Positions 40,574 to 52,511 are shown, numbered from the stretch's first letter. The stretch is 64,000 bases of DNA from Pseudomonas sp. SST3 (GCF_003325755.1 NZ_QORI02000003.1:62001-126000), one strand, 5' to 3'. Numbers and translations are program-made. The notes: generated from the letters alone by a model not told the origin.

Positions 40574-40600
40574 AAAAAACGGCGGAGGTCCGCCGTTTTT
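40574..40600 (-). terminator. accA terminator
   Basis: CGGCGGA (40580-40586) pairs with TCCGCCG (40589-40595), flanked by A-run 40574-40579 and T-run 40596-40600, so it can work on both strands. It sits 18 bases past the accA stop. Confidence 0.93.
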
Positions 40601-40617
40601 ATGGCCCAGACGAGATA

Positions 40618-41568
40618 TCAGGCGATGCCGTAACTCATCAGGCGCTCATAGCGACGTGTGAGCAAGGCGTCGGTATCGAGCCCCTTGAGCATGTCGAGTT
40701 GAGCGGTCAACTCGTCGCGCAAAGAGGCAGCGGTCACCGCCGGGTTGCGGTGAGCTCCGCCCAGCGGCTCGGAAATCACCTTGTCAACGATGCCAAGATC
40801 TTTCAGGCGCTCGGCCGTAACGCCCATGGCCTCGGCCGCTTCCGGCGCCTTGTCCGCAGTACGCCAGAGAATCGAGGCGCAGCCTTCCGGCGAAATTACC
40901 GCGTAGGTGGAATATTGAAGCATGTTCAGCTGATCGCAGACGCCGATGGCCAACGCACCACCCGACCCGCCCTCACCAATTACCGTGGCAATGATCGGCG
41001 TCTTCAGGCGCGCCATGACACGCAAGTTCCAGGCGATCGCCTCGCTCTGATTGCGCTCTTCTGCATCGATGCCCGGATAGGCGCCGGGGGTATCGATGAA
41101 GGTGAGGATCGGCATCTTGAAACGTTCGGCCATTTCCATCAGACGGCAAGCCTTGCGGTAGCCTTCCGGGCGCGGCATGCCGAAGTTACGGCGAACCTTT
41201 TCGCGGACTTCGCGGCCCTTCTGATGACCGATCACCATGACCGGCTCACCATTCAGGCGAGCCGTACCACCAACGATCGCGGCATCATCGGAGAAGTGGC
41301 GGTCGCCATGCAGTTCTTCGAATTCGGTGAACAGATGGTTGATGTAGTCCAGTGTGTAGGGGCGCTGCGGGTGGCGAGCCAGGCGGGCGATCTGCCAGCT
41401 GGTGAGATTGCCGAAGATGCTCTCGGTGAGCGACTCGCTCTTGTCCTGCAGGCGAGCAATTTCATCGCCAATATTCAGCGAGTTGTCGTTACCAACCAGG
41501 CGCAATTCTTCGATCTTGGCTTGCAGGTCGGCGATCGGCTGTTCGAAATCGAGAAAATTCGGGTTCAT
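40618..41568 (-). CDS. accA: Acetyl-CoA carboxylase carboxyltransferase subunit alpha
   Basis: 316 residues from the ATG at 41568 ([20 protein letters not shown]). Carboxyltransferase blocks [56 protein letters not shown] and [11 protein letters not shown] are complete. With AccD it transfers the carboxyl group from biotin to acetyl-CoA, the committed step of fatty acid synthesis. It follows dnaE on the same strand after a 183-base gap. Confidence 0.98.
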   Translation of the reverse strand: MNPNFLDFEQPIADLQAKIEELRLVGNDNSLNIGDEIARLQDKSESLTESIFGNLTSWQIARLARHPQRPYTLDYINHLFTEFEELHGDRHFSDDAAIVGGTARLNGEPVMVIGHQKGREVREKVRRNFGMPRPEGYRKACRLMEMAERFKMPILTFIDTPGAYPGIDAEERNQSEAIAWNLRVMARLKTPIIATVIGEGGSGGALAIGVCDQLNMLQYSTYAVISPEGCASILWRTADKAPEAAEAMGVTAERLKDLGIVDKVISEPLGGAHRNPAVTAASLRDELTAQLDMLKGLDTDALLTRRYERLMSYGIA

Positions 41569-41676
41569 AGGCATCCGTCATGCGTCGACGGCCAGGCGGC
41601 CGGGAAGCTGTTCCGTTTTTTGCGCCCTACCTTACGGGACGGACGCATTCAGGTCGAACAAAATGTTCGCAATCAC

Positions 41677-41697
41677 GGCCCGATCCAAGATCGGGCC
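41677..41697. other. Hairpin between dnaE and accA
   Basis: GGCCCGATC (41677-41685) and GATCGGGCC (41689-41697) form an exact 9-bp stem with a 3-base loop; an additional GAACA/TGTTC inverted repeat lies at 41655-41667. No T-run is adjacent, so it may be a weak terminator or processing site. Confidence 0.5.
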
Positions 41698-41751
41698 AGT
41701 TCGGGGCGTCATCGGACTACGCCGTCATTGGCGAATATCCGCTACGTCCCG

Positions 41752-44700
41752 CTATCGGTATTGCAGAAAGACGTTGTCGCGCCCGAACTGGTCACGCAAT
41801 GCCTGAATCAAGTTATCGGCCGGATCGATCCGCCAGCTCTCGCCGAACTGCAGCAAGGCCCGCGCGTCGCTGCCGGTATATTCCAGCGTGATTGGGCAGG
41901 CGCCACGGTGGCGCCCACAAACATCGGCCAGCCAGCGTACCCGATCACCTTTCAACGCTTCCCCAGCGACCTTCACTCGCAGGCTTTCAGCCAGCCCGGT
42001 GCGCGCCTCTTCGAGACTCATCACCCGTTTGGCACGCAAGCGCAGGCCACCCGAAAAATCATCGTTGCTAACCTCGCCTTCCACCACCACGAGTGCATCG
42101 GTCTGCAGTAGCGCTTGTGCACTATTGAACGCTTCGGCAAACAGCGACGCCTCGATTCGCCCGGAGCGGTCATCCAGAGTAATGAAGCCCATCTTGTCGC
42201 CTTTCTTATTCTTCATAACACGGAGATTGACGATAAGCCCCGCGATGGTCTGCTCGCCTCGTGCTGGGCGCAGATCGATGATCCTCTGACGGGCGAAGCG
42301 GCGTACTTCACCTTCATATTCATCGATCGGGTGGCCGGTCAGGTAAAGCCCAAGGGTGTCCTTCTCACCCTTGAGGCGCTCTTTCAGTGACAACTCCCGC
42401 GCCTTGCGGTGGTTGGCGTAGACGTCGGCTTCCGGCTCGGCGAACAACCCACCGAACAGATCCGCGTGACCACTATCGAGGCTGCGAGCGGTCTGCTCGG
42501 CCGCCTGGATGGCCTCTTCCATAGCCGATAGCAGCACCGCTCGGTTGCGATCGATGTTGGCCTGATAGGCCTTGGGCTCGTCGGAAAAATAAGGGCCAAG
42601 GCGGTCCAGCGCACCGCCGCGGATCAAAGCTTCCAGGGTGCGCTTGTTGATTCGCTTGAGGTCGACGCGGCTGCAGAAATCGAACAGGTCCTTGAACGGC
42701 CCACCCTCGTTGCGGCATTCGCAGATAGCCTCCACCGGCCCCTCGCCCACGCCCTTGATTGCACCGAGGCCATAGATGATCCGGCCTTCGTCACTCACGG
42801 TGAACTTGAACTCGGAGTTGTTCACGTCTGGCGCATCAATGCGCAGCTTCATGCTGCGGCATTCTTCGATCAGCGTGACCACCTTATCGGTGTTATGCAT
42901 ATCCGCCGATAACACCGCAGCCATAAAGGGCGACGGGTGATGCGCCTTGAGCCAGGCGGTCTGGTAGGACACCAGGCCGTAGGCAGCCGAGTGAGACTTG
43001 TTGAAGCCATAACCGGCAAACTTTTCCACCAGGTCGAAAATGTTACCCGCCAGGTCGGCATCGATACCGTTGTTGGCACAGCCCTCGATGAAGCCGCCGC
43101 GCTGCTTGGCCATCTCCTCAGGCTTCTTCTTACCCATGGCGCGGCGCAGCATGTCTGCCTGGCCAAGGGTATAACCGCCCATTACCTGAGCGATCTGCAT
43201 CACCTGTTCCTGATACAGGATGATGCCGTAGGTCGGCGCCAGGACCGGCTTCAGGCCTTCGTACTGGTAGTCTGAGTGCGGATAGGAAATTTCCGCGCGA
43301 CCGTGCTTTCGGTTGATGAAGTCATCCACCATGCCCGACTGCAGCGGGCCGGGACGGAACAGCGCCACCAGAGCGATGAGGTCTTCCAGACAGTCCGGCT
43401 TGAGCTTCTTGATCAGCTCCTTCATACCGCGCGATTCAAGCTGAAAGACCGCCGTGGTCTCGGCTTTCTGCAGCAGCGAATAGGTCGCCTTGTCATCCAG
43501 CGGGATGAAATCGATGTTGACCGGTTCTAGGCCCTTGCGCGCCTGCTCCCGGTTGATGGTTTCCAGCGCCCACTTGATGATGGTCAGGGTACGCAAACCG
43601 AGGAAGTCGAACTTGACCAGGCCAGCCTGTTCAACGTCGTCCTTGTCGAACTGGGTAACCAGGCTGCCGCCCTCGTCATCGCAGGCAATCGGCGCGAAAT
43701 CGGTCAGCTTGGTCGGCGCGATTACCACACCGCCGGCGTGCTTGCCCGTTCCTCGGGTGATGCCTTCGAGCTTGAGCGCCATGTCCCAGATTTCCCTGGC
43801 GTCTTCGTCGACCGCCAGGAAGTCCCGCAACGGTTCTTCCATCTCATAAGCTTTTTCCAGGGTCATGCCGACTTCGAACGGAATCATCTTCGACAGCCGA
43901 TCGGCGAGCCCATAGGACTTGCCCTGCACCCGCGCCACGTCTCGTACCACCGCCTTGGCCGCCATGGTGCCGAAGGTGATGATCTGGCTGACCGCGTTGC
44001 GGCCGTACTTCTCGGCGACGTAATCGATGACGCGATCGCGGCCGTCCATGCAAAAGTCGACGTCAAAGTCGGGCATGGAGACCCGTTCCGGGTTGAGGAA
44101 GCGTTCGAACAGCAGGTCATAGGCCAGTGGGTCGAGATCGGTGATCTTCTGCACGTAGGCCACCAGCGAACCGGCACCCGATCCCCGTCCCGGCCCCACC
44201 GGAACCCCGTTGTTCTTCGCCCACTGGATGAAGTCCATAACGATCAGGAAGTAACCGGGGAAGCCCATCTGAATGATGATATCGAGCTCGAAATTCAGCC
44301 GGTCGACATAGACCTGCTTCTTCGCCTCATAGTCGGGCGTGTCCTTGGGCAGCAATACCTCGAGCCGCTCCTCGAGCCCGTCGAACGAGACCTTGCGGAA
44401 GTACTCGTCCATGGTCATGCCGTCTGGCACTGGGAAATCGGGCAGGAAGTAGGTACCCAACTGCACTTCGATGTTGCAGCGCCGGGCGATCTCGACGGTG
44501 TTTTCCAGCGCCTCGGGGAGGTCGCTGAACAGCTCCCACATTTCCTCCGGCGTCTTCAGATATTGCTGATCGGAATAGTTGCGCGGCCGCCGCGAGTCGT
44601 CGAGGGTCCGGCTTTCACCAATGCAGACACGGGTTTCGTGAGCTTCGAAATCCTCCTGCTTGATGAAACGCACGTCGTTGGTCGCAACCAACGGGACGCC

Positions 44701-45273
44701 GCAACGTTGCGCCAGCGCGACGGCGGCATGCAGATGCTCTTCGTCATTGACGCGGCTGGTACGTTGCACTTCGAGATAGAAGCGTTGCGGGAAGACCGTC
44801 TGCCACTCGTCCAGCAACGCATCGGCCAGCGCTTCTTCGCCGTCGAGCAGCGCATGACCAATCTCTCCTTCCTTGGCGCCGGATAGCGCGATCAGGCCTT
44901 CGGCAGCGCCCTTGACCCAGTCACGCTCGATGATGATCTGGTCGTTGCGCTGCCCCTCGGTCCAGCCACGCGACACCAACTCGGTGAGATTCCGGTAACC
45001 CTTGCTGTTCATCGCCAGAAGCGTCATGCGGCTGAGCGGGCCATCTTCGTCACGACTGGCGAGCCAGATATCGGCCCCACAGATCGGCTTGATCCCGGCT
45101 CCCTGAGCGGCCTTATAGAACTTGACCAGCGAGCACATGTTGCTCTGATCCGTGACAGCCACCGCCGGCATGCCTGCACTTGCAACCGATTTGACCAGAG
45201 GCTTGACGCGCACCAGCCCGTCGACCAGGGAATATTCGGTATGCAGGCGGAGATGGACGAAGGAGACGGGCAT
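41752..45273 (-). CDS. dnaE: DNA polymerase III alpha subunit
   Basis: 1173 residues, normal DnaE1 length. N-terminal PHP domain (VHLRLHTEYSLVDGLVRV, AVTDQSNMCSLVKFYKA). The palm carries the catalytic aspartates in MPDFDVDFCMDGRDRVIDYV and GPGRGSGAGSLVAYV precedes them. Helix-hairpin-helix and OB-fold domains follow (IAGLIVNLRVMKNKKGDKMGF). It is the replicative chain elongator. It lies downstream of rnhB with a 109-base gap. Confidence 0.98.
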   Translation of the reverse strand: MPVSFVHLRLHTEYSLVDGLVRVKPLVKSVASAGMPAVAVTDQSNMCSLVKFYKAAQGAGIKPICGADIWLASRDEDGPLSRMTLLAMNSKGYRNLTELVSRGWTEGQRNDQIIIERDWVKGAAEGLIALSGAKEGEIGHALLDGEEALADALLDEWQTVFPQRFYLEVQRTSRVNDEEHLHAAVALAQRCGVPLVATNDVRFIKQEDFEAHETRVCIGESRTLDDSRRPRNYSDQQYLKTPEEMWELFSDLPEALENTVEIARRCNIEVQLGTYFLPDFPVPDGMTMDEYFRKVSFDGLEERLEVLLPKDTPDYEAKKQVYVDRLNFELDIIIQMGFPGYFLIVMDFIQWAKNNGVPVGPGRGSGAGSLVAYVQKITDLDPLAYDLLFERFLNPERVSMPDFDVDFCMDGRDRVIDYVAEKYGRNAVSQIITFGTMAAKAVVRDVARVQGKSYGLADRLSKMIPFEVGMTLEKAYEMEEPLRDFLAVDEDAREIWDMALKLEGITRGTGKHAGGVVIAPTKLTDFAPIACDDEGGSLVTQFDKDDVEQAGLVKFDFLGLRTLTIIKWALETINREQARKGLEPVNIDFIPLDDKATYSLLQKAETTAVFQLESRGMKELIKKLKPDCLEDLIALVALFRPGPLQSGMVDDFINRKHGRAEISYPHSDYQYEGLKPVLAPTYGIILYQEQVMQIAQVMGGYTLGQADMLRRAMGKKKPEEMAKQRGGFIEGCANNGIDADLAGNIFDLVEKFAGYGFNKSHSAAYGLVSYQTAWLKAHHPSPFMAAVLSADMHNTDKVVTLIEECRSMKLRIDAPDVNNSEFKFTVSDEGRIIYGLGAIKGVGEGPVEAICECRNEGGPFKDLFDFCSRVDLKRINKRTLEALIRGGALDRLGPYFSDEPKAYQANIDRNRAVLLSAMEEAIQAAEQTARSLDSGHADLFGGLFAEPEADVYANHRKARELSLKERLKGEKDTLGLYLTGHPIDEYEGEVRRFARQRIIDLRPARGEQTIAGLIVNLRVMKNKKGDKMGFITLDDRSGRIEASLFAEAFNSAQALLQTDALVVVEGEVSNDDFSGGLRLRAKRVMSLEEARTGLAESLRVKVAGEALKGDRVRWLADVCGRHRGACPITLEYTGSDARALLQFGESWRIDPADNLIQALRDQFGRDNVFLQYR

Positions 45274-45382
45274 GAACGAACCTTGGGCTGGCGAAACGAC
45301 AAGCCGGCAATTGTACCGGAAAGCCTGGGTGATTAAGGCAGCCGGTTGTGGGTTGCGTCACCTGAAAATGGGGCGCGCTGAT

Positions 45383-46024
45383 TCAGACCGGTAAGGCAAC
45401 CGTGACGCTGACCGAGTCGGTCAGGGCGGCCTGTTCCAGCAGATTGCGGACTGGGGCAAACGACCGACGGTGGATGATCGTTGGGCCAAGGCGCTGCAGC
45501 GCTTCCAGATGATTCGGCGTTGGATAACCCTTGTGCGCCGCGAGGCCGTAACCGGGATAGCACAGATCCAGGGCACACATCTCCCGGTCACGGCTAACCT
45601 TGGCCAGGATCGACGCGGCGGCGATTGCCGGCACCTGACCATCTCCCTGGATCACCGGAGCGCTAGGCACCGCGAGCTGCGGGCAGCGATTACCATCAAT
45701 CAGCGCCAGCCGCGGCGTCACGCCCAGGCCTTCAACCGCACGCTGCATCGCCAGCATGGTAGCGTGCAGAATGTTCAGCTGGTCGATCTCGTGCACCTCG
45801 GCGCGAGCGATGCACCAGGCCAGCGCCTTCTCGCAGATTTCATCGAACAAGGCATCACGCCGGGCTTCGGTCAGTTTCTTCGAGTCATTGAGCCCTTCGA
45901 TGGGACGTCGCGGATCAAGAATCACCGCAGCCGTGACCACAGGTCCGCAAAGCGGTCCGCGACCGACCTCATCGACTCCGGCAACCAGCTCTTCAACCAG
46001 GTTGAAATCCAGTCCCATCTGCAT
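45383..46024 (-). CDS. rnhB: Ribonuclease HII
   Basis: 213 residues from an ATG at 46024 that overlaps the lpxB stop by one base (TGATG). Catalytic Asp-Glu in [32 protein letters not shown], then ALIDGNRCP and [13 protein letters not shown]. It removes single ribonucleotides and RNA primers from DNA. It is translationally coupled to lpxB and precedes dnaE. Confidence 0.97.
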   Translation of the reverse strand: MQMGLDFNLVEELVAGVDEVGRGPLCGPVVTAAVILDPRRPIEGLNDSKKLTEARRDALFDEICEKALAWCIARAEVHEIDQLNILHATMLAMQRAVEGLGVTPRLALIDGNRCPQLAVPSAPVIQGDGQVPAIAAASILAKVSRDREMCALDLCYPGYGLAAHKGYPTPNHLEALQRLGPTIIHRRSFAPVRNLLEQAALTDSVSVTVALPV

Positions 46025-47157
46025 CAGTTCGCCCCAACCAATTCGAGTACCGCGCTGGCGGCCTGACTCGACGCATCACAGCGCAGGGTTCGATGAATAG
46101 CATCGAAGCCCTCGGTCTGAATATCGCCATTGTCCAGCAGGGGCGACAGCAGCTGCGCCATCGCCTCCGGAGTCGCCGCGTCCTGCAGAAGCTCCGGCAC
46201 CAGCAGGCGCTGGGCGAGCAGATTGGGCAGGGCCACGTATGGACTTTTCACCATACGCTTGAGGATACGGAAGGTCAGCGGCGCGACGCTATAGGCCACG
46301 ACCATCGGCCGCTTGTACAGCAGGGCCTCGAGCGTCGCGGTGCCGGAGGCAATCAGCACCGCATTACAGGCAGCCAGCGCCTCATGGGAACGTCCGTCGA
46401 GCAGTGTCAGCGGCAGATCCCGTCCCACCAGCATCTGCTCCAGCTGCGCGCGGCGTTCCGGGCTGGCGCAGGGCACGACGAAACGAATGCCCGGGCGCAT
46501 CGAACGCAGCCGATCGGCAGCGGCTAAAAAGAGCTCGCCAAGACGGCCCACTTCACCTCCCCGGCTGCCCGGCATCAGCGCCACGATCAAACCGTCCTGC
46601 GGCAGGTCCAGCGCAGTCCGTGCCGCGGCACGATCAGGCTCCAGCGGGATGGTATCGGCCAGCGGATGGCCAACGAAACGCACCGCCACCCGGTGGGCAT
46701 CGTAGAATTTCGCCTCGAAGGGAAACAGCGTGAGCATCAGGTCGCAGGCGTCACGGATCTTCAGTACGCGCTTCTGCCGCCAGGCCCACACCGAGGGGCT
46801 GACGTAGTGCACGGTCTTGATACCGTTGCGCCGTAGCTTGAGCGCCAGGTCCAGATTGAAATCCGGCGCGTCGATGCCGATGAAAACGTCGGGACGGACA
46901 TCGAGCAAGGCTTTGAGCAATCGCTTGCGGCGGGCCAGAAGCTCCGGCAGTCGACCGAGTACTTCTACCAGCCCCATCACCGCAAGACGCTCCAGCGGGA
47001 AATAGGATTTGAGGCCTTGCTGCTCCATTCGGGAACCACCAACGCCGATGAACTCGACATCGGGATGCTGCGCCCTGAGCGCCTGCATCAATCCTGAACC
47101 GAGGATATCGCCGGACGCTTCACCGGCCACCAGCGCGACTATCAGCGGCCTGGACAT
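46024..47157 (-). CDS. lpxB: Lipid-A-disaccharide synthase
   Basis: 377 residues from the ATG at 47157 ([20 protein letters not shown]), one base after the lpxA stop. GT19 blocks: [53 protein letters not shown] and [13 protein letters not shown]. It joins UDP-diacylglucosamine with lipid X on the inner leaflet to build the lipid A disaccharide. Confidence 0.98.
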   Translation of the reverse strand: MSRPLIVALVAGEASGDILGSGLMQALRAQHPDVEFIGVGGSRMEQQGLKSYFPLERLAVMGLVEVLGRLPELLARRKRLLKALLDVRPDVFIGIDAPDFNLDLALKLRRNGIKTVHYVSPSVWAWRQKRVLKIRDACDLMLTLFPFEAKFYDAHRVAVRFVGHPLADTIPLEPDRAAARTALDLPQDGLIVALMPGSRGGEVGRLGELFLAAADRLRSMRPGIRFVVPCASPERRAQLEQMLVGRDLPLTLLDGRSHEALAACNAVLIASGTATLEALLYKRPMVVAYSVAPLTFRILKRMVKSPYVALPNLLAQRLLVPELLQDAATPEAMAQLLSPLLDNGDIQTEGFDAIHRTLRCDASSQAASAVLELVGAN

Positions 47158-47158
47158 A

Positions 47159-47935
47159 TCAGCGCGTGATACCGCGGTTCGACGCCTGCACCGAGTCCCG
47201 GAACAGTGCCACTTCTGGGAATACCTGAGCATCGGCGGCGAGTGCAGCCAGGGCGGCCTCGACTGTCAGACCCTTGCGATAGACGATTTTGTAGGCGTTG
47301 CGCAGGGCCAAAATGGCTTTGTCACTGAAGCCACGACGGCGCATGCCTTCGAAGTTCATGCTGCGTGCCTCGGCCGGGTTGCCGAACACCGTGACGAACG
47401 CTGGGACGTCCTTGCCGATGGCGGTCCCCATCCCCGAAAAGCTGTACGCACCGATGTGGCAATACTGATGGACCAGGGTATAGCCCGACAGGATCGCCCA
47501 ATCGCCAACGTGCACGTGCCCCGCCAGCGCAGTGTTGTTCACCAGGATGCAATGGTTGGCGATTACGCTGTCGTGACCGATATGTGCATAGGCCATGATC
47601 AGGTTGTGGTCACCAATGGTGGTCTCACTTCGGTCCTGCACGGTACCGCGATGAATGGTCACCCCTTCGCGGATCACGTTATGGTCGCCGATCACCAGGC
47701 GCGTCGGCTCACCCTTGTACTTGAGGTCCGGCGTATCCTCGCCCACCGACGAGAATTGGAAAATTCGATTGTGCCGGCCGATGCGGGTCGGCCCCTTGAT
47801 GACCACGTGAGACGCGATCACCGTTCCCTCGGCTATCTCGACGTCCGGGCCGATGATCGACCAGGGTCCGACCTGGACGTCATCCGCCAGCCGGGCCGCC
47901 GGATCGACGATGGCGCGAGGGTCGATCAAATTCAT
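47159..47935 (-). CDS. lpxA: UDP-N-acetylglucosamine acyltransferase
   Basis: 258 residues from the ATG at 47935, overlapping the fabZ stop by 4 bases. Left-handed beta-helix hexapeptide repeats fill residues 1-190, with the catalytic His in [15 protein letters not shown] and an acyl-length ruler region [20 protein letters not shown]. It adds the first 3-hydroxyacyl chain of lipid A, competing with FabZ for the same acyl-ACP. Confidence 0.98.
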   Translation of the reverse strand: MNLIDPRAIVDPAARLADDVQVGPWSIIGPDVEIAEGTVIASHVVIKGPTRIGRHNRIFQFSSVGEDTPDLKYKGEPTRLVIGDHNVIREGVTIHRGTVQDRSETTIGDHNLIMAYAHIGHDSVIANHCILVNNTALAGHVHVGDWAILSGYTLVHQYCHIGAYSFSGMGTAIGKDVPAFVTVFGNPAEARSMNFEGMRRRGFSDKAILALRNAYKIVYRKGLTVEAALAALAADAQVFPEVALFRDSVQASNRGITR

Positions 47936-48372
47936 ATCTTCTGTTCCGCACAAATAATTTCGGCAGAGCACACCGGCTTGCCATCGACCGTTGCGCGGCA
48001 ATCGAACTTCCAGATTCCACGTTTGGCGCTGATGAACGAGGCCTCGAGAATCAACTGATCCCCCGGCACGACCGGCTGACGGAAGCGCAGCTTGTCCGAT
48101 CCGACGAAATAATAGAGCGTCCCATCGGCTGGCTTTGCACCCATCATCTTGAAACCGAGCAGCCCGGCCGCCTGTGCCATGGCTTCGATGATCAAGACGC
48201 CTGGCATGATCGGGTGCTGTGGGAAATGACCATTGAAGAACGGCTCGTTGATCGTGACGTTCTTATAGGCGCGAACTCGCTTGGCTTCCGTATCCAGCTC
48301 CACCACCCGGTCCACCAGCAGGAAAGGATAGCGGTGGGGCAGGTACTCGCGAATCTCGTTGATGTCCATCAT
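47932..48372 (-). CDS. fabZ: 3-hydroxyacyl-ACP dehydratase FabZ
   Basis: 146 residues. A single hot-dog fold with the catalytic His in [20 protein letters not shown] and the conserved Glu in the following helix. It dehydrates 3-hydroxyacyl-ACP in fatty acid synthesis. It lies between lpxD and lpxA in the usual arrangement that balances phospholipid and lipid A synthesis. Confidence 0.98.
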   Translation of the reverse strand: MMDINEIREYLPHRYPFLLVDRVVELDTEAKRVRAYKNVTINEPFFNGHFPQHPIMPGVLIIEAMAQAAGLLGFKMMGAKPADGTLYYFVGSDKLRFRQPVVPGDQLILEASFISAKRGIWKFDCRATVDGKPVCSAEIICAEQKI

Positions 48373-48468
48373 ATGAAGAAAAAGCCCGTAAGGATTATGA
48401 GAGCCAACACGGCATCACACCGCGCAACCCGATGGTGACGCCTCTAGCAGGGCAATCAGACGATAGGG

Positions 48469-49527
48469 TCAGGCATCAGAAGACGTATCCCCGCATGGGG
48501 TCACGGAAGCCAGGCGTTTTTCCACTTGCTGTAGGCGACGAGCCATATCGTCGAGGTGACGAATCCGAGCCGCACTCTTGCGCCATTCTGCAGCAGGCTG
48601 CATGGCCGTCCCCGAAGAATAGCTACCCGGCTCGGTGATCGATCTGGTGACCATAGTCATCCCGGTAACGAATACGTTATCGCAGAGCTCAATATGACCA
48701 ACGAGCCCGGCGCCGCCGGCAATCATGCAGTTGCGGCCGATCTTGGTACTGCCGGAAACCCCCGAACAACCGGCCATGGCGGTGTTATCACCGATCTGAA
48801 CGTTGTGGGCGATCATGATCTGATTATCCAGCTTCACGCCGTTCCCGATCACCGTGTCGGATATCGCACCACGATCGATAGTGGTGTTGGCGCCAATCTC
48901 GACGTCGTCACCTATGCGCACACCGCCGAGCTGAGCAATCTTTTCCCAACTGCCCTGCTCGTTGGCGAAACCGAAGCCCTCGCCGCCGATCACCGCACCG
49001 GGCTGAATGACTACGCGCTCACCGATGACCACGTCATGGCACAGCGTCACGCGAGCCGCCAATCGGCCGCCAGCACCGACACGGCTTCGCGCGCCGACTA
49101 CGGATTGAGCGCCGACTTCCACATCGGGACCAATCCAGGCGCCAGCCTCGATTACCACCTGAGCGCCGATCCTGGCGCTGGGATCGATCTCGGCACTGGG
49201 GTCAACGATGGCGCTGGGATGAATACCGATGGGTGCCCGCGGCCGCGTCTCGAACAGATGCGAGAGACGCGCATAGGCGAGATAGGGATTGGCAACGACC
49301 AGCGCAGTGCCCGCATAGCCCTCGGCATCCTTGGCCGTAAGCAGGACACCGCCGGCCTGCGTGGTAGCGAGGAATTTTCGATATTGAGCATTGGCCAGGA
49401 AGCTCAGCTGCTCAGGACCGGCATCCTGAAGCGTTGCCAGCCCGGACACCCGCATCGCGGAATCACCGCGCAGCTCAGCCCCTAGCTGCTCGGCGAGATC
49501 GCCGAGCGTGTAGACAACGCTGCTCAT
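48469..49527 (-). CDS. lpxD: UDP-3-O-acylglucosamine N-acyltransferase
   Basis: 352 residues from an ATG that overlaps the skp stop by one base. The N-terminal uridine-binding domain ([28 protein letters not shown]) is followed by hexapeptide repeats with the catalytic His in [18 protein letters not shown], and a C-terminal helical tail ([20 protein letters not shown]). It adds the N-linked acyl chain to lipid A precursor. Confidence 0.98.
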   Translation of the reverse strand: MSSVVYTLGDLAEQLGAELRGDSAMRVSGLATLQDAGPEQLSFLANAQYRKFLATTQAGGVLLTAKDAEGYAGTALVVANPYLAYARLSHLFETRPRAPIGIHPSAIVDPSAEIDPSARIGAQVVIEAGAWIGPDVEVGAQSVVGARSRVGAGGRLAARVTLCHDVVIGERVVIQPGAVIGGEGFGFANEQGSWEKIAQLGGVRIGDDVEIGANTTIDRGAISDTVIGNGVKLDNQIMIAHNVQIGDNTAMAGCSGVSGSTKIGRNCMIAGGAGLVGHIELCDNVFVTGMTMVTRSITEPGSYSSGTAMQPAAEWRKSAARIRHLDDMARRLQQVEKRLASVTPCGDTSSDA

Positions 49528-50030
49528 CAGCGTTGCTGATTCATGCGCTCGATGACCTGGCGGGTGATGTCGTATTGCGGCTTGACATCAACCACCGCGC
49601 CGCGCTCGAGCACCAGATCGTAGTCACCCTTCTTGATGACGTCTTCCACGGACTTGTCCAGCTTGGGCTTGAGCTGCTTGAGCATGTCGCGATCAGCCGC
49701 AGCCTTGGACTCGTTGAGTTCCTTGGACAGAAACTGGAAGTCGCGAGCCTTCTGTTTGAATTCCAGCTCGAGACGCTCGCGCTCGGCCTGCTGCATCTTA
49801 TCGCCGTCCTTGCCCAGACGGTCCTGGATGCGCTTGGCGTCGCTCTCAAGCCCTTTGAGTTTCTCCAGCTGCGGACCGAACTTCTTCTCCGCATCGACTG
49901 AGTAACGCTTGGCGGCGTCTGATTCGAGCAGCGCCATTTGATAGTTCATTACCGCGATCTTCATTTCAGCGAACGCGGGGGTCGCCACTAGAGCAGCGGC
50001 AACAACAAGCAATTGAGTCAACTTACGCAC
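49527..50030 (-). CDS. skp: Periplasmic chaperone Skp/OmpH
   Basis: 167 residues from the GTG at 50030 (opening [20 protein letters not shown]); another GTG four codons upstream (50042) is possible. The signal peptide ends TPAFA/E. A long Lys/Glu/Gln-rich coiled-coil tentacle follows (about residues 45-125), then a trimerising beta body. It escorts unfolded outer-membrane proteins to BamA, whose gene lies directly upstream. Confidence 0.95.
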   Translation of the reverse strand: MRKLTQLLVVAAALVATPAFAEMKIAVMNYQMALLESDAAKRYSVDAEKKFGPQLEKLKGLESDAKRIQDRLGKDGDKMQQAERERLELEFKQKARDFQFLSKELNESKAAADRDMLKQLKPKLDKSVEDVIKKGDYDLVLERGAVVDVKPQYDITRQVIERMNQQR

Positions 50031-50077
50031 GGTATATACCACTCTTCAGGAATGCGCTGGAGCATCGCCCCAGATGA

Positions 50078-52442
50078 TTAAAAAGTTTGGCCCAGCGAGA
50101 ACTGGAAGACCTGGGTATCTGCCTCGTCCGGTTTCACGACCGGCATCGCCAGGCTGAAACTCAAGGGCCCCATGGCTGTGATCCAGGTCAGGCCGACACC
50201 AACCGAGCTGGCCACGTCGCCGATATCGATATCGCTGCACTTGTCCGATTCCGGAGGGCAGTTCGTATCGTAGACGTTACCGACATCCCAGAACACCGAA
50301 GTGCGCAGCGAACGCTGGTCCTTGACGAACGGCATCGGGAACAGCAGCTCGACCCCACCCTGGATCAACACGTTACCACCATAAGGCAACGCATCCTGAT
50401 CTGGATCTGCAATGGTTCCCTCATTGCCTGTAACCGACTCGCCGCGACTCGGTGTACTACGCGGCCCAAGGCTGCTGTCTTCAAAACCGCGCACCGAGTT
50501 GAAACCGCCCGCATAGTAATGCTCGTAAAAAGGCAGTCGGGAGGTCGAACCGTAGGCATCACCATAGCCCAGCTGAGTATGCAGGCGCATGGTGTAGCTC
50601 TTGGTTACCGGCACGAATAGCTGCGCGTTGTAGTCGAGCTTGTAGAACGACAGGTCGCTGCCCGGAATAGTGGTTTCAAATGAAAGGCTTTGCGAGTGCC
50701 CGCGCGTCGCCAGTACCCCACGGTTCAAGGTGGATTCCGACCAGCCCACAGAGGCTTTGAAGTTTGAGATAACTGTCGCCCTCCTCCTCCATGAAATCGA
50801 AGATCTCATCGACCGTATAGCGACCACTGTCGATGGTGTCCTGTTGAGCGGACAAGCCAAACGACAGCCGCGACGTCTCGCTGATCGGATAGCCGATGTT
50901 GACGCCACCACCCAGACTATCGACCGAATAACTGGACACGTCATAGTCGAGCTCATCGTAATCGGTGGTGCGATAGAAGGCGTTGTAGCCCAGACTGACA
51001 CCGTCTTCGGTCCAGTAGGGATCGACGAAACCAAAGTTGTAACGTGACTGGTATTCGCTGCGAGTCAATCCCAGGCTGACACGGTTACCGGTCCCCAGAA
51101 AATTGTTCTGACTGATCGAGCCACCGAGAATCAGACCAGCGTTCTGGGCGAAGCCAATGCTCGCCATGATTGAACCGGACGGTTGCTCCTCGACACTGTA
51201 ATTCACGTCGATCTGGTCGTCGGTGCCGGGCACCTGCGGGGTTTCGACGTTCACTTCCTTGAAGAAACCCAGACGCTCGAGGCGGGTCTTGGACTGGTCG
51301 ATCAGATAGGTCGATGCCCAGCCACCCTCCATCTGCCGCATCTCCCGACGTAGCACTTCGTCTTCAGTCTTGGTATTGCCGCGGAAGTTGATGCGATTGA
51401 CATAGGCCCGCTTGCCCGGATCGACCACGAAGGTGATCGCAACGGTGTTGTCTTCGTCGTTGGTTTCCGGCACGCCGTTGACGTTGGCGAAGGTGTAACC
51501 CTCATTGCCCAGACGCCGGGTGATCAGTTCCGAGGTAGTGGTCATGACCTTGCGTGAAAAAACCTGACCTTCTTTCGCCAGTAGCAACGACTGCAGCTCT
51601 TCCTGTGGCACTTTCAGATCACCGCTCAGTTTGACTTCGCTGACGGTGTAACGATCGCCCTCGGCAATATTGACCGTGACGTAGACGTCCTTCTTGTCCG
51701 GCGTGATGGATACCTGGGTGGAGGTGATATCCATGTTGATGTAGCCGCGATCCAGATAGTAAGAGCGCAGGCGCTCAAGGTCACCGGACAGCTTTTCGCG
51801 AGCGTACTTATCATCGTTACGAAAGAATGACAGCCAATTGCTGGTCTTCAACTCGAACAGATCGGTCAGGTCTTCGTCCGGGAAGACAGAATTGCCGACG
51901 ACATTGATGTGCTTGATCGACGCAACGGAACCTTCGTTGATATTGATCTTCAGCGCGACACGGTTGCGCGGCTGAGGAACCACCTCGGTTTCGATGGTCG
52001 CAGAGTAACGACCCTGCGCGACGTACTGGCGCTGCAGCTCATTACGCACACCTTCGAGTGTGGCCCTCTGGAAGATCTCACCCTCGGCGAGACCCGACTG
52101 CTGCAGACCGGAGAGCAGATCTTCGGTCTTGATTGCCTTGTTGCCATCGATCTCGATCCCGGAAATCGACGGGCGTTCGACCACGTTGATCACCAGCACA
52201 TCGCCTTCGCGACCGAGCTGAATGTCCTCGAAGAAACCGGTGCGGAACAGGGCACGGGTCGCGTCTACCAGACGGCTGTCATCGGCTGCCTGCCCGACAT
52301 TCAACGGTAAGGCGCCAAAGACGCTGCCCGCTGAAACGCGTTGCAGGCCATTGACTCGTATATCGGAGATGGTGAAGGACTCGGCGTGAACTTCGGCAAT
52401 CATCAGTGCGGAAATCACCGCAGGTAGCAGCAGACGTTTCAT
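50078..52442 (-). CDS. bamA: Outer-membrane protein assembly factor BamA, interrupted by a one-base frameshift
   Basis: The start is the ATG at 52442 with AGGA upstream; a signal peptide ends EVHA/ES. Five POTRA domains fill about residues 25-425 and the barrel follows, ending FQFSLGQTF with the terminal Phe. The frame breaks at codon 560: GDSYL is followed by KLQSLCGL and a stop near 50676, while the correct continuation NFKASVGWSESTLN lies in the next frame. Removing one A from the AAA at plus 50763-50765 restores GDSYLNFKASVGW and a product of about 787 residues. BamA is essential, so a sequence error is the likeliest cause. Located between rseP and skp. Confidence 0.93.
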
Positions 52443-52511
52443 GAAGTCCTTTCTTTTCAAACCTGATAATTGAACCTGCGCTTGGCGCGGCGACATCAAG
52501 GTATATGGCGA

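Noticed and set aside
50676..51034. Programmed ribosomal frameshift in bamA
   Set aside because: No slippery heptamer or downstream pseudoknot is apparent at the AAA run, and BamA is not known to use frameshifting; an extra base is simpler.
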